Source of the DNA: Amoebidium appalachense
Taxonomy: Eukaryota; Ichthyosporea
Length of the DNA: 64,000 nt
Direction: 5' to 3'
Assembly: GCA_963693365.1 (NCBI GenBank)
Contig: CAVNZM010000004.1
Location: 1,612,001 to 1,676,000 of the forward strand
This document shows positions 43,399-53,760 of this stretch, one piece after another. A program made the translations under genes and the position numbers. Each line of letters opens with the position of its first letter. Positions within the stretch are counted from its first letter, which is position 1. The notes beneath the pieces were generated by a model. The model did not search any database. It was not told where the DNA came from and worked only from the letters and a program-made list of their open reading frames with translations.

Positions 43399-44670
43399 AT
43401 GGCCAGGTCTGACTTTGAAGACTCTGATCCGCACCGCATGGCCGAGAAAGCAGCACCGACGTCGCTCGTGATTTCCCCACGCATACGCTTAGAGCCAGCA
43501 CGTAGGTCCTCGTGTCCCAAAGTTTTCTGGTCAGATGGGCAGAGGGAGGGGTCGATGCTAAAGCGCTCCCAGAGCCCCGAGCGGGCCAGAAGCAAGCCAA
43601 GTGGTGCAAGGAGCAGTCTCCCCTATGGGAGCAGAGACGGCCAAGCCCCACGTTCTGTTCCCACCCGTGTTTCTGAGCCCGAAATTGCTTTTTCACGCCG
43701 GCGAACGGGCTCCATGCAACTGGACGCTGCCGAATCTACGCCGATAGGACACAAGCTCAGTGCAGCCGTGCGCAATGCACCCTCGAGGCGAAGGTCATCG
43801 ATCAAAGGGGCACAACTGGAGGAGGTAGAAAAGTCGGATAGAAGGCCCTCTGTGCACCTTTCCCCTCTCCCTGTTTCGGATCTTGTCGAAGGGGAGCGCA
43901 GGCGGCATAGCGTGGAAACGATAGATTTTGGAAAGGAATGGGTCTATGACGTTAGCAGTTTCCTTCGCTCGGTTCGCCTTCATAAATACATACCCGTTTT
44001 GGCGCAAAAAAACATGACTCTGGAAGAGCTTCTGAAGATGGATGAGAATTCGCTGGAGGGCTTGGGTGTGGCAACAGCTGGCGCACGAAAACGCCTCTAC
44101 GCTGCCATAGCAAAGTACAACACATACAAGTCAGATCCCCAGCGCCGAGTTAGCGTTTTTGACATCGATCTTCCCGTGTCACCCGACATGCAGACAAACG
44201 CTGCTCAGGCTGACGACAACTACATCCGCCAACGTACGATCTCTTGGTGCGCTACCTTTGCGCCAGACAGTAACGACTCGGATAGCAGTAACACCGACCT
44301 TGTTCCCGGCCCATCGGAGACACTAACGGAGGAGGAGGACACCGTTCAGTTCCATCTGGGCTCGAAGATCGAGTATGTGGGTGAGCGCCTACTCGAAGAT
44401 TTGCTTAGTGATGGTGACCAAGAACAAGCAAAAGACAACCAGGGGCGCCGCTCATCACGTCCTGTTGGCTTAGATCTGAGGAGATGTGCGTCTTCTGTGC
44501 AAGGCAACATTCCTTCTCCAATTGGGTCACCTAGGATCACAAGGCACAAGTCTACTGGTACGAGTAGAGCAGGGACTTTGTCCGATGAACGGGAAGAAGC
44601 AGGGAAGGGCTTGGGATTGTTGTGGGGAGGGCTCGGGCACAAGGCACTCACACTTCTAGGCCCGAACTAA
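43399..44670 (+). CDS. Smaug/Vts1-type SAM-domain protein, apparently intronless
   Basis: 423 aa, TAA at 44668-44670. ATG 43399 is the first Met of the open frame; an upstream spliced exon cannot be ruled out. Residues about 181-242 form a SAM domain (DVSSFLRSVRLHKYIPVL ... GVATAGARKRLYAAIAKY) that resembles Smaug/SAMD4/Vts1, including the LRLHKY-like helix 1 and the GAR-K turn that contact the RNA stem-loop in those proteins. From the family: binding of Smaug-recognition hairpins and repression or deadenylation of target mRNAs; for this protein that is inference. The flanks are disordered and Ser/Arg-rich with six R-R-x-S sites (for example RRSS, RRPS, RRHS, RRVS). It could instead be a SAM adaptor with no RNA role. 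Confidence 0.75.
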   Translation: MARSDFEDSDPHRMAEKAAPTSLVISPRIRLEPARRSSCPKVFWSDGQREGSMLKRSQSPERARSKPSGARSSLPYGSRDGQAPRSVPTRVSEPEIAFSRRRTGSMQLDAAESTPIGHKLSAAVRNAPSRRRSSIKGAQLEEVEKSDRRPSVHLSPLPVSDLVEGERRRHSVETIDFGKEWVYDVSSFLRSVRLHKYIPVLAQKNMTLEELLKMDENSLEGLGVATAGARKRLYAAIAKYNTYKSDPQRRVSVFDIDLPVSPDMQTNAAQADDNYIRQRTISWCATFAPDSNDSDSSNTDLVPGPSETLTEEEDTVQFHLGSKIEYVGERLLEDLLSDGDQEQAKDNQGRRSSRPVGLDLRRCASSVQGNIPSPIGSPRITRHKSTGTSRAGTLSDEREEAGKGLGLLWGGLGHKALTLLGPN

Positions 44671-45069
44671 CTAAAGTGGTCGTGGGCCTATTTATTGGCG
44701 TCATGATGACTGGGCTGCCCTATCGGTTTATAATGTTTTGACTGTATTGGTGTTGACGACATTTATCCATGAAGGTGAAACACATGCCACCTATTTGTCC
44801 TACTCTTAGCTTGGTCATGTACGTTTTGAATCCGATTAATTTAATTTTTAGATCAATATAATGCATGCTAATACCTCACGGGCTGGCCCCTGGGGTGCTG
44901 CATCGAGTCTGAAAAATGAGTTCTTGCACTCTTGCCAGTGACATGAGTGGCATTTTATAAAATAGATATAAAAGCCCGCCAGGAATGATGGGCACGTAGG
45001 TACCTGAGTACATATCTGTCAAAATGTGGCGAGACTATCGTCTTTGATCAGACATGTTAAGACTGGGAT
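44671..45069. other. spacer after SAM-domain gene
   Basis: Unique AT-rich sequence with no ORF or repeat of note. Presumably holds the 3' UTR. Confidence 0.5.
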
Positions 45070-46110
45070 GAGGATCCCCCCCCCCCCCGGCCCCGCCGGG
45101 GAATTTTTTTTTCCTTTTGACTGTATTTATTCGACGGAAAGATTTGCAAGTATGAACGGCATACTGAGAAGACAATAAAAACTTCTCTGCGAGTTATCCA
45201 TAACAAGTGCATACTGAGATACCTGAACACTGTGCGAAAATCATATAAATACTCAATGTGACGACCAACAGAATTCAACAAAAAGTCTAAAGTGTTCACA
45301 TTTCCAGCCAGTGTAGCAGACACCCGTAGGGAAAGAAGAGTAACGCGACATAAAAACTCACATCTATCAACATGCTTTCGATTAAAAAGTTCAGCACAAA
45401 AGTTCACCATCGGCGATGGAAACAAGAATTACAACGCCACTGCACAACTTCCCAGGCAATATCAACATCAGAGCACCATACAGACTTATCTACTAGGGTG
45501 GTATCCATACGTACAGCAGGAGAAATGTATCCTGCCAAAGCTCCCAAAAAGCGATAATGATTAGTACGGTGTTGCCTAAGGATCATAACACATGCCGACG
45601 CCGTTTTGCCTTTAATTTCTCTATGAGAACGAGAAAGGAACTTATCTGCGTATGGTAATAACTCGAAAAGGCAGAAAACACAGGAAGAGAAAAGAAAGAG
45701 GGAGTGAGATAGCGAGAGGAAGGAGCAGGTTGAAAGAGGGTAGGCTGAGGACATTCAGAAGTGGTGTTGGTGAATCGGAGGGGAAGTGGGATGGAGGGAG
45801 GGGGGGGAAAGAAAGCATAAAGAGGGTGACCATCAGGTATCCTAACTAAATGAAAACAAAAACGAAGAGACAATTCCTCCATACGACAAACAGCAGACGA
45901 CAATCCAAACATCCTAATTAAGGGAGGCACAAACCGAGTACGAAACAAAGTGTGCAGCTCAGTACCCTGAAAATCGTCGAACTCTTTCAGCGCCACGGCC
46001 GCCTCGCGAGGTGGGGCGCAGGCCAATAGCGGAAGTCCATATTCGAAAGCCGGCCGTAAAAAACTTTTATAGTAGAGAAGAAGGTTCGCAGGATGGATCA
46101 CAGGGAAAAT
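45070..46110 (-). mobile_element. decayed remnant of a second, related LINE family (ORF2 C-terminal part)
   Basis: On the minus strand 46101..45583 reads SFLRPAFEYGLPLLA, matching the TFVFPACEYGLPLLA of the main LINE ORF2. It continues, after frame breaks, in 45754..45404 and 45425..45057 with NTLDFLLNSVGR (main family NILDFILNTRNY). The similarity is clear but low, so this is a different family rather than an old copy of the same one. The 3' end has an A-run (seen as T near 45105-45116) followed by a GGGGCCGG-type hairpin and a C/G run, a tail design echoing the main family. The endonuclease and most of the RT are missing. Confidence 0.8.
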
Positions 46111-46232
46111 TTGAGGTTTTTGGACCTCAAAGAAGTCAAATCCTAGTCTCCAAGGCTATGTACCCACTGGATTACGTAAGTGGCCGGGCACTACTACGCC
46201 GCGGGACGTCTCCGGTTGGGTCTATGAATTCC

Positions 46233-46342
46233 TGTTGGGCAATCGGAACGCTTGGTTATCTTGTAGGTCCAATAGGAATGCTGTATTTTCTGTTGGGCAA
46301 TAGGAACGCTAACCTAAATTGTTGTTGGGCAATAGCAACGCT
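46233..46342 (+). repeat. three GTTGGGCAAT(A/C)G(G/C)AACGCT units
   Basis: Copies of GTTGGGCAATMGSAACGCT at 46233, 46291 and 46323, with unequal spacers. A related AATAGGAATGCT lies at 46270. Possible regulatory binding-site cluster or decayed minisatellite. Confidence 0.6.
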
Positions 46343-46420
46343 TCCTTAATTCCTATTAAATTATTAATGCGACTTTGAACCAATCACATGCTGTAAATTT
46401 AAATTTGTTTGCGCAATCAG

Positions 46421-46505
46421 ACACTTTGTCTAGTGACTGTCGCCTGCGGCAACATAAAAGGTATGTTGAGCCCGGCCGCAGGGAGACAGTCGCTCAAAGT
46501 GACTA
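46421..46505 (+). other. long imperfect hairpin upstream of LINE copy C
   Basis: CACTTTGTCTAGTGACTGTC + GCCTGCGG pairs with CCGCAGGGAGACAGTC + GCTCAAAGTG. An inner AACATA/TATGTT stem closes an AAAGG loop. Total stem is about 35 bp with a few bulges. No ORF. Confidence 0.65.
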
Positions 46506-46623
46506 GTCAAATCCTACAAAATTCACTACCGGGAGGCCAAAAAGGGTGATATCACAAAAAAGCAGGGTCATACTTGAAAAAAAGAAAATAGGCTAGTTCA
46601 GTGGGCTGCCGATAAGTATATTT

Positions 46624-46695
46624 CGCACACATCGATTCAGTCGCACACATCGATTCAGTCGCACACATCGATTCAGTCGCACACATCGATTCAAA
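46624..46695 (+). promoter_or_regulatory. 18-bp tandem units at the LINE 5' end
   Basis: Four head-to-tail copies of CGCACACATCGATTCAGT (the last ends CAAATG). Copy A has two. Variable unit number at the extreme 5' end is like the promoter monomers of some vertebrate L1 families; promoter activity here is inference. Confidence 0.75.
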
Positions 46696-46788
46696 TGTCG
46701 CTCTTTATTATCTGCTAATAAATAGTATCCTTCCCCTAAACCAGGCCATCCGTGGCCCTAAGGGCCGGGGAACACCCCCATCCATGTC

Positions 46789-47973
46789 ATGGCACATGCC
46801 TATAATCGTTTCAGAACCTCTTTCAAAGTTCCATCTACACCCATCACACATGTGCGACCATTAAAACGTCCAGCAGATACACCTACCACAGATGCACAAC
46901 CAGAAAAACATCGCCTTAGACTAAGCGCAACACCTATTTACAATACACTACCCATTCAGAATAACACCACACCACTCCGTAGAAACACAATAACAACCAT
47001 GCCGAAACTTTCGGTTGATACAGTACTGGCAGAACTTGCCCTCGTTAAGAAACAGCTAAATGAGCTGTTACCACTCAAGAACATGATAGAAAAACTCCAA
47101 ACAGAAAATACCCAACTCAAGCTCACCATTGATTCACTCACAGCCCAGCTAAACATTAGTGGATCGCAAAACCCCAAAACTCATGAGCAAACATCTCGCG
47201 ACGGAGACATTTCCACCCCAACACAAAACAACACAGGACCGGAAGCACAGCTCCCGGCAGAGTTCCTAGAATATGCGAACTCTCGTAAAACACCCGAGCT
47301 CCGCCAAATTGCCAAGGAAACATATGCCAGCATTCTTGCAGGCAACGAGTACCGCCGCAACTCCCCTCCCAAACCGCCGGCTAAGGGGAACACCCAAGCA
47401 AACGGTAACATCAACATCCCACCCAAATACGAGAGGGTGTATTTCAAAGTCAAGCACGGCAGACGCCCACACAGGGCCATGTGGTCCATCTTCAAGGCTC
47501 TCGGCTTCCGGTGCTCTCGCATCCTTTGTCTGTCCTTCATTGGATACGATGTGCTGGAAGTAGCAGTACGGGGCGACTATAACCGTGCGTTCATCCGTGA
47601 CGCGACAAAGGGGTGTGGAAGCTTCTTCACCCACCTCCCAAGCTACGACCCATGCGCGCCGGAAAACATTCAGAAAGCAGACAAAGAACGTAAAGTGTCT
47701 GCTAAGAATGCGTGCGCCACACGTTGTCGTGTACGCATCAGCAAGGCAAAAGAGTTCCTCGCAAAGTTGGAAAACGATGCTACGAGCGTGATAGACACGG
47801 ACACGAAGGAACCAATGTTTTCTGGTGAGAAACTGCTCGAGCGCAAACGCCGATGCGAGATGGAAATCGAGCTCTTCTGCGAACTGTTCGCGCTGGCGGA
47901 AGGTCGTGCATACGACCCCGTAAGCGACAAGTGGGAACCAACCCCACAGGTGTCGGACCAAACCGATGCCTAA
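46789..47973 (+). CDS. LINE ORF1 protein (copy C)
   Basis: 394 aa. The N-terminal 70 residues are basic and Thr/Pro-rich. Residues about 71-125 are a leucine-heptad coiled coil (VLAELALVKKQLNELLPLKN). The stretch 165-200 is charged, and 205-300 is a basic region with RVYFKVKHGRRPHRAMW that may be the RNA-binding part. The C terminus is helical and charged, with two CXXX-type cysteines (CATRCRV) but no CCHC knuckle. Expected to trimerise and coat the element RNA by analogy to other LINE ORF1 proteins. The stop overlaps the ORF2 start in ATGCCTAA, implying re-initiation for ORF2. Confidence 0.93.
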   Translation: MAHAYNRFRTSFKVPSTPITHVRPLKRPADTPTTDAQPEKHRLRLSATPIYNTLPIQNNTTPLRRNTITTMPKLSVDTVLAELALVKKQLNELLPLKNMIEKLQTENTQLKLTIDSLTAQLNISGSQNPKTHEQTSRDGDISTPTQNNTGPEAQLPAEFLEYANSRKTPELRQIAKETYASILAGNEYRRNSPPKPPAKGNTQANGNINIPPKYERVYFKVKHGRRPHRAMWSIFKALGFRCSRILCLSFIGYDVLEVAVRGDYNRAFIRDATKGCGSFFTHLPSYDPCAPENIQKADKERKVSAKNACATRCRVRISKAKEFLAKLENDATSVIDTDTKEPMFSGEKLLERKRRCEMEIELFCELFALAEGRAYDPVSDKWEPTPQVSDQTDA

Positions 47974-50900
47974 TTTATCCTTCTTCTTCTGGAATGCTCG
48001 GACACTGGGCCCCCAAAAGGGCCTCCCCCCCGGGACACTCGACGATAAAATCAGCTACATACAACAACAGACAAACAACCACACGTTTACAGTGATTTGC
48101 GAAACACAGTTTAAAAACCACCACAAATTCAACTCTACATTGGTCGACACATCCACACACCCCGGTTACGCGAAAAACCGAGGCATTATTGTACTTGCCG
48201 CACCACACGTGAGAGTGAAGTGCAAACCGGTAGCAAAAACGGAATTCTCGGTTTCTATAGAGTTTCTTTCTAATGTTTTTACTTTTGTATATTACCCACC
48301 ATCTATGTCGGTTGTCGAATTGACTCACGAGTTGTCACAGTTACCAATGTCCACTGTTATTTTAGGTGATTTTAACACGCGACTCCACCACACAGACACA
48401 CTGCAAGTGAGTGTCGGGTACCCATCTAAGCCCCCGGAGCGTGCTATCCCTTTAGCAAGGTATGTCCAAAGTCACACTTTGCGGTTCCCTCAAATATCCC
48501 ATGCCCACAACACCGACTGGGGAGTGGCCTTTTGGCCATCAACCATGTCAAAACTCTCTCTCCCTCCTAACCTCTCTAGGTCATCTGACCACTCTCCTAT
48601 CCTTTTCCTACCTAAGATCTCCCTTGATCTGCTCCCCCCTCCCCCTCCCACCTTTCGCCTCCGTCTATCCCAGCTTAAGTCACAGTGGGGTAGAGTTGAT
48701 GTATGTGTATGCTATGCTACGAAACACCCTATATATATGCGCCTATTAGAATCTGCACAAGCCAGGCCAGATTCACATCTCGTACTAGATACATGCACTA
48801 ACTTTATTGTTGATGATTTGATAGATCTCGGTGATTATGCTGGCGGTGGTAGGAAGGAATATCCCGATGCTCTCTTGTTACCAAACACCACTCCCGCTAG
48901 AGTAGGTGAACCCCTGTCTCAAAAGGAAAGCTTGCGCCGGCTTGCTAGTATGAATCGATTTGGACCCCCTGCTCGTATTATTGGTGATACCACTGGAGAC
49001 CCCCTCATAGACTCTGATAAGTATTTCTCGGAACTGTTTAAAGATAGGACCCCCGCTCAGAAACCTATTGTGTGGCCTGTAGACCCATCTATCCCCATAG
49101 AATCGATCCTCCCCTTTTTCAGTCCCGATGCCATATGGTCTGTGATATCTAGTTATAGCTCTAGTAAGTCTTGTGGACCTGATGGACTCCCTGCTGGGTA
49201 TCTTAAAATCCTTGTTCCCTCCTACCCACAAAAGGAAAGTGATCGTGCTATTAAACCTGATCTTACTATCATGTTAAGCTCTCTCTTTTCTTGGTGTGTT
49301 AAATGTGGACATGTCCCGTCATCTTGGTTAGATACCTTAGTGATCCCCATAGTTAAGAAGGACTCTGAGGGCCCCATATCATCCTTTCGCCCCATTACAC
49401 TAACCCAGGTTGTTCGTAGATTCTTTGAAGCTTGCTTACTTAGGTTATTTGCACATCACCCTAGGTTTCAATCTATTCTTCACATACACCCATGCCAATC
49501 CGCTTTTCGTAAAAACAATTCATGTTATGTTCAAATAATGGCACTGCACGATTCTATGCAAGTTGGTGCACAATATGTTGGCTTTATTGATTGGAAAACT
49601 GCTTACGATTCTGTCTCCCCTGGTCTCCTATGGGAAAAGCTTGCTGCACGGGGTGTACCACACTGCATTGGTGTTCTGTTAGAAGCACTCTTGTCTCAAA
49701 CCTATGGTAGAGCTGTGGTTAATGGGCATCTTTCATATGGTTTTGCTCGTACTAGAGGTCTCTTGCAGGGTTCATTGCTTAGCCCCTTTTTGTTTAACCT
49801 ATTTATAGATGATTTGGCTGTCAAGATTTACGCCGAAAACGATGACCCTATTAATAACTTTCCGCCTGCACTTCTCTATGCTGATGATCTGTCCCTCCTT
49901 GCCCGTACCCCTAGACGCCTGCAAAGATTGTTCGATGTAGTGTCAGAGTGGTGCAAGGCAAACCTTATGATCCTTAACATAGACAAATGTGGTGTTCTTG
50001 TACCTGATATAGCTAACAATTTACACACATTTACATTATCATCTAAACCTGTACCTATAGTTCCAGAATACAAATATCTTGGTGTTCCGGTTGATTCTGT
50101 TGGTGTTATGTTTCCCCATATGGTCGAAAAGAGGGTAGAGTTGGCTCGTAAGCGGTTAGCTTTCTTCTCGGCTAATATTTTTAAAGACACACCCCTCCAT
50201 CCTTCTATTAGACTTACATTTATTCGCACTTTTGTCTTCCCGGCATGTGAATATGGTTTACCCCTTCTCGCCGCTTGGATCAAGAAAGAGAGAACTAGAG
50301 CGCTTAAACCCTTGGCAAATTTCCTTGAAGCAGAAGTTGCCTCCTTTCTATCTAACAACTGTTGTAAACCTGGGCCTGTAACGCTCTCGATATATGGTCT
50401 GGTCCCAATAGCTGCTAGAGTATCCTATCTCGCGCTGAAATTCAATAAGCACATAAGCCGCTTAAAGAAGTATTTGCCCTCCCACCCTCTCTTCTCTATC
50501 CGACCTGTCCCCTCCTCACCTCTCCCCTCTTTCCTCCCCTCTCTCTCCCCTTCTCCCCTGGGCACAAATACAAATAAACCCCGCAATAGTGTGTGTGTGA
50601 CTTTGGACTGCCACTTACTTATTAAACATGTACACAATCACAAGATAATCACGCAATATAACAAATGGAAAAAGATACCACACGACACTAGACCCGATGA
50701 AAGCATACACCTTGAAAAACTAAGCCTTATGTCTCGTTTTATATATACTGACCGCCTCAACCATATTGCCAAATATGGCACTCGCAAGTGTATAACACCT
50801 AAATACATATTACCTTCCTGTAGAACTGGTCTTTCTCTAGCTGATGGTATTATTGATCAATTACCACGCTTTTACTGTACACGTGCTATACAGTGGAGAT

Positions 50901-51160
50901 CTAATAAGTATAAGGTGGCATCATTTGCATGCCCAAACAACACACACACACACCAGTTTAACCGGTCATGTATCGCCAAATGTAGTTTGATAGACCACAT
51001 AATACCGCAACACACACACGTCACATTCACAACAGACACCCAGAAAGATAGCCTACCTGTAAATTACAACATCCTTGATTTTATACTAAACACGCGTAAC
51101 TACGACCTGTTTATTAGATGTATTGATTGGCTTGAGAAACACATCACTACAAAATTATAG
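47966..51160 (+). CDS. LINE ORF2: AP-type endonuclease + reverse transcriptase (copy C)
   Basis: 1,064 aa. Endonuclease (1-215): WNAR at 9-12, the catalytic Glu in CETQ (45-48), YYPP 109-112, GDFN 134-137, SDHSP 207-211. Reverse transcriptase (about 400-690): KSCGPDGLPAG 401-411, FRPITL 474-479, FIDWKTAYDSV 540-550, LLQGSLLSPFLFN 599-611 and the catalytic YADD 638-641. The C-terminal 370 residues (PACEYGLPLLAAW ... HITTKL) are a family-specific region without a clear zinc knuckle. Proposed job: nick the target and prime reverse transcription of element RNA. A natural CA-repeat inside the coding region (Asn-Asn-Thr-His-Thr-His) is a slippage hotspot, since copy A is frameshifted exactly there. 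Confidence 0.95.
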   Translation: MPNLSFFFWNARTLGPQKGLPPGTLDDKISYIQQQTNNHTFTVICETQFKNHHKFNSTLVDTSTHPGYAKNRGIIVLAAPHVRVKCKPVAKTEFSVSIEFLSNVFTFVYYPPSMSVVELTHELSQLPMSTVILGDFNTRLHHTDTLQVSVGYPSKPPERAIPLARYVQSHTLRFPQISHAHNTDWGVAFWPSTMSKLSLPPNLSRSSDHSPILFLPKISLDLLPPPPPTFRLRLSQLKSQWGRVDVCVCYATKHPIYMRLLESAQARPDSHLVLDTCTNFIVDDLIDLGDYAGGGRKEYPDALLLPNTTPARVGEPLSQKESLRRLASMNRFGPPARIIGDTTGDPLIDSDKYFSELFKDRTPAQKPIVWPVDPSIPIESILPFFSPDAIWSVISSYSSSKSCGPDGLPAGYLKILVPSYPQKESDRAIKPDLTIMLSSLFSWCVKCGHVPSSWLDTLVIPIVKKDSEGPISSFRPITLTQVVRRFFEACLLRLFAHHPRFQSILHIHPCQSAFRKNNSCYVQIMALHDSMQVGAQYVGFIDWKTAYDSVSPGLLWEKLAARGVPHCIGVLLEALLSQTYGRAVVNGHLSYGFARTRGLLQGSLLSPFLFNLFIDDLAVKIYAENDDPINNFPPALLYADDLSLLARTPRRLQRLFDVVSEWCKANLMILNIDKCGVLVPDIANNLHTFTLSSKPVPIVPEYKYLGVPVDSVGVMFPHMVEKRVELARKRLAFFSANIFKDTPLHPSIRLTFIRTFVFPACEYGLPLLAAWIKKERTRALKPLANFLEAEVASFLSNNCCKPGPVTLSIYGLVPIAARVSYLALKFNKHISRLKKYLPSHPLFSIRPVPSSPLPSFLPSLSPSPLGTNTNKPRNSVCVTLDCHLLIKHVHNHKIITQYNKWKKIPHDTRPDESIHLEKLSLMSRFIYTDRLNHIAKYGTRKCITPKYILPSCRTGLSLADGIIDQLPRFYCTRAIQWRSNKYKVASFACPNNTHTHQFNRSCIAKCSLIDHIIPQHTHVTFTTDTQKDSLPVNYNILDFILNTRNYDLFIRCIDWLEKHITTKL

Positions 51161-51180
51161 CGCACGCGCACACACACACA

Positions 51181-51229
<49 letters not shown>

Positions 51230-51261
51230 CCAGCTGATACCGAGTGTCCCGAGGGGAGCCC

Positions 51262-51305
<44 letters not shown>

Positions 51306-51615
51306 GGGGAACCCCAACTAATTGATTTCTCCTTGTAGTCTTTATGGTGTCTCGTAGAGAAAGTAAACCCTGATATATAGTCACCACCCGACATCTATGT
51401 ACGTGATCATGATATACCGCTGAGGGGATATTCCGAGCAAAACCCCCCCCCCCATACCTGAGACTGGTTCTCTTTGCCTCGAGTAAACAGCGTAAACCCC
51501 CTGTATACATGCTGCCGTGGTTGTTGCTCTAGACGGCAGTGTGGCATCGCATGTGTCACATTACGTGCACGTGAATGCGACCATGTGCAGGCACTGAGTC
51601 TAGGGGGATTTGTGT

Positions 51616-51743
<128 letters not shown>

Positions 51744-52270
51744 GGAGCACCGACAAAGGCAGAGCCAGGGTGAGGGATGTGTAAACATGGAGTTTAGGGA
51801 GATCGTGCTGCTATTGTAACATGTGTACAAAACAGCCACGTGCGCCACACTCCGGTGTACAGAATAATAATATGCACATGCGTCACTGTGATACCTTATA
51901 TGCACATGCCGCACAAGGTTTAGGAGACCACCACAGTAGAGACTATTTTCTTTTGGTTGATATCCATGTAGGAATGGTGTGTTGCAATTGTCATGATCAG
52001 CCTGAGGCAGGCACGTGCACTCACATGATAATTACTAGAACTCATGAATAAAAAATACATTCGGTAAAAATGGCAAGGTAAATTTGGGGTCAGGTTATCC
52101 CCCTTTTTAAAACGTTTTTTTGGCTCCAAGAATTTCGAAGCCAAAATATCTATATTTGGCTATCGTATATGATAATGAACACGTGCACTTAAAGTAGTTA
52201 TATAAATATGAACGGCCCGTTACAAATACAGTGACCAAAAACAGTGACCCACTGGCAGTTTTTCTTTTTA

Positions 52271-52319
<49 letters not shown>

Positions 52320-53568
52320 CCACACACACACACACCAGACGCACACACCACCACCACGGTGACCACCACCACCACCACCACCATCATCACCACTCCCCCC
52401 CCCCCAAAAAAACCACACACATACGTGCACGTGTACACACACACACACAGAACACCACCACCACCTCCACTGGACCCCATTTCCTCGTTGTTTTCTTAAG
52501 CCTACAGACCAGTCCTGTACACTGGAGTTTAAAATTGAATTCACCTAGGCTGACATGCATCCACCCCCCGCCTTCCACTTCCCCTCCCCCCCCCCCCCCC
52601 CCCCCACCCACCCACCCACCCCCCCCACCCCCACCCCCTCCCCCTCAATGAAGAAGGGCCCCCGTAAGCCTTGGGGGGGGGGGGGGGGGGGGGGGAGGGG
52701 GAGCTCTCGAGCCTCCTGGTAGGGAAGTGGGGTCCGGGGATCCGGAGAGGGGGGGGGAAGGGGCATATAATATTGGGCCTAGATATCATAGTATGGGGCC
52801 CCGGGGAGGGAGGGGGTGGGAGGGGGGGGGGGGGGGGGGGGGGGTGGAGGATCCACGGGAAAGACCTTTAGGTGCATGTTCTTATTTATAACCCCCTTCG
52901 AATCATCCCCCCCCCCCCCCCCCCCCCCCCACCTCCCCCCTGAGTGCAGGCCGTGACGTAGCTACGGTAACCCTGCCGAAGGCAACAAAAATTCATTAAT
53001 TACTAGCACTGTACATGTGTTCACGGTGCAACTTGCACCACCTATGATCTCAGCAACTTTAAAGTAGTCACAAAGTTTAGTTATTTTCCTTATTTTCATT
53101 GCTCTGAACTCTATCACTCTGAAACGATCACCGTGCATGTGCCGCAAGATAACAACCCTATATGTGTGCAACTGCAGCCTGCAGGTTAGACTCGCTGAAA
53201 AGACAATTGTCAGTGTGCATCCGACGCTTGCAGCGGCAGCTAGCCTCTGCAACATTAATACTTGCCAAGTGAATGCTCGTACACTTGATCATCATTCACT
53301 CAAAAAACCGAGGACCGACAGATTAAATATTAATGTCGATCCGAATGATCAGCAAGTGTCTACCGTGTACTACTATACACACACACACGTTAAAAAGCGA
53401 AGCTATCAGTTACAAGGCACACCTGCTGCACTGGCACACACACACATACACACCGGCAGATACTGTCAAAATTTACTTTCATGTACTTCCTCGGTCCGAC
53501 ACAGGTGCACATGAACACGTACATATGTACAAGCCGTGCCACACACCACACCACAGATACACACACAG

Positions 53569-53760
<192 letters not shown>

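Larger units (their letters stand above)
46624..51501 (+). mobile_element. LINE (non-LTR retrotransposon) copy C, full length with intact ORFs
   Basis: 4,878 bp. Begins with four tandem 18-nt units (CGCACACATCGATTCAGT), then a 5' UTR with a GGCCCTAAGGGCC hairpin, ORF1 (46789..47973), ORF2 (47966..51160), (CA)n (51171-51229), the hairpin GGGGAGCCCC, poly(A) of about 39 nt (51266-51304), GGGGAACCCC, and a unique tail ending GTAAACCCCC. Both ORFs are uninterrupted, so this copy may be active. No target-site duplication was found by eye. Confidence 0.95.
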
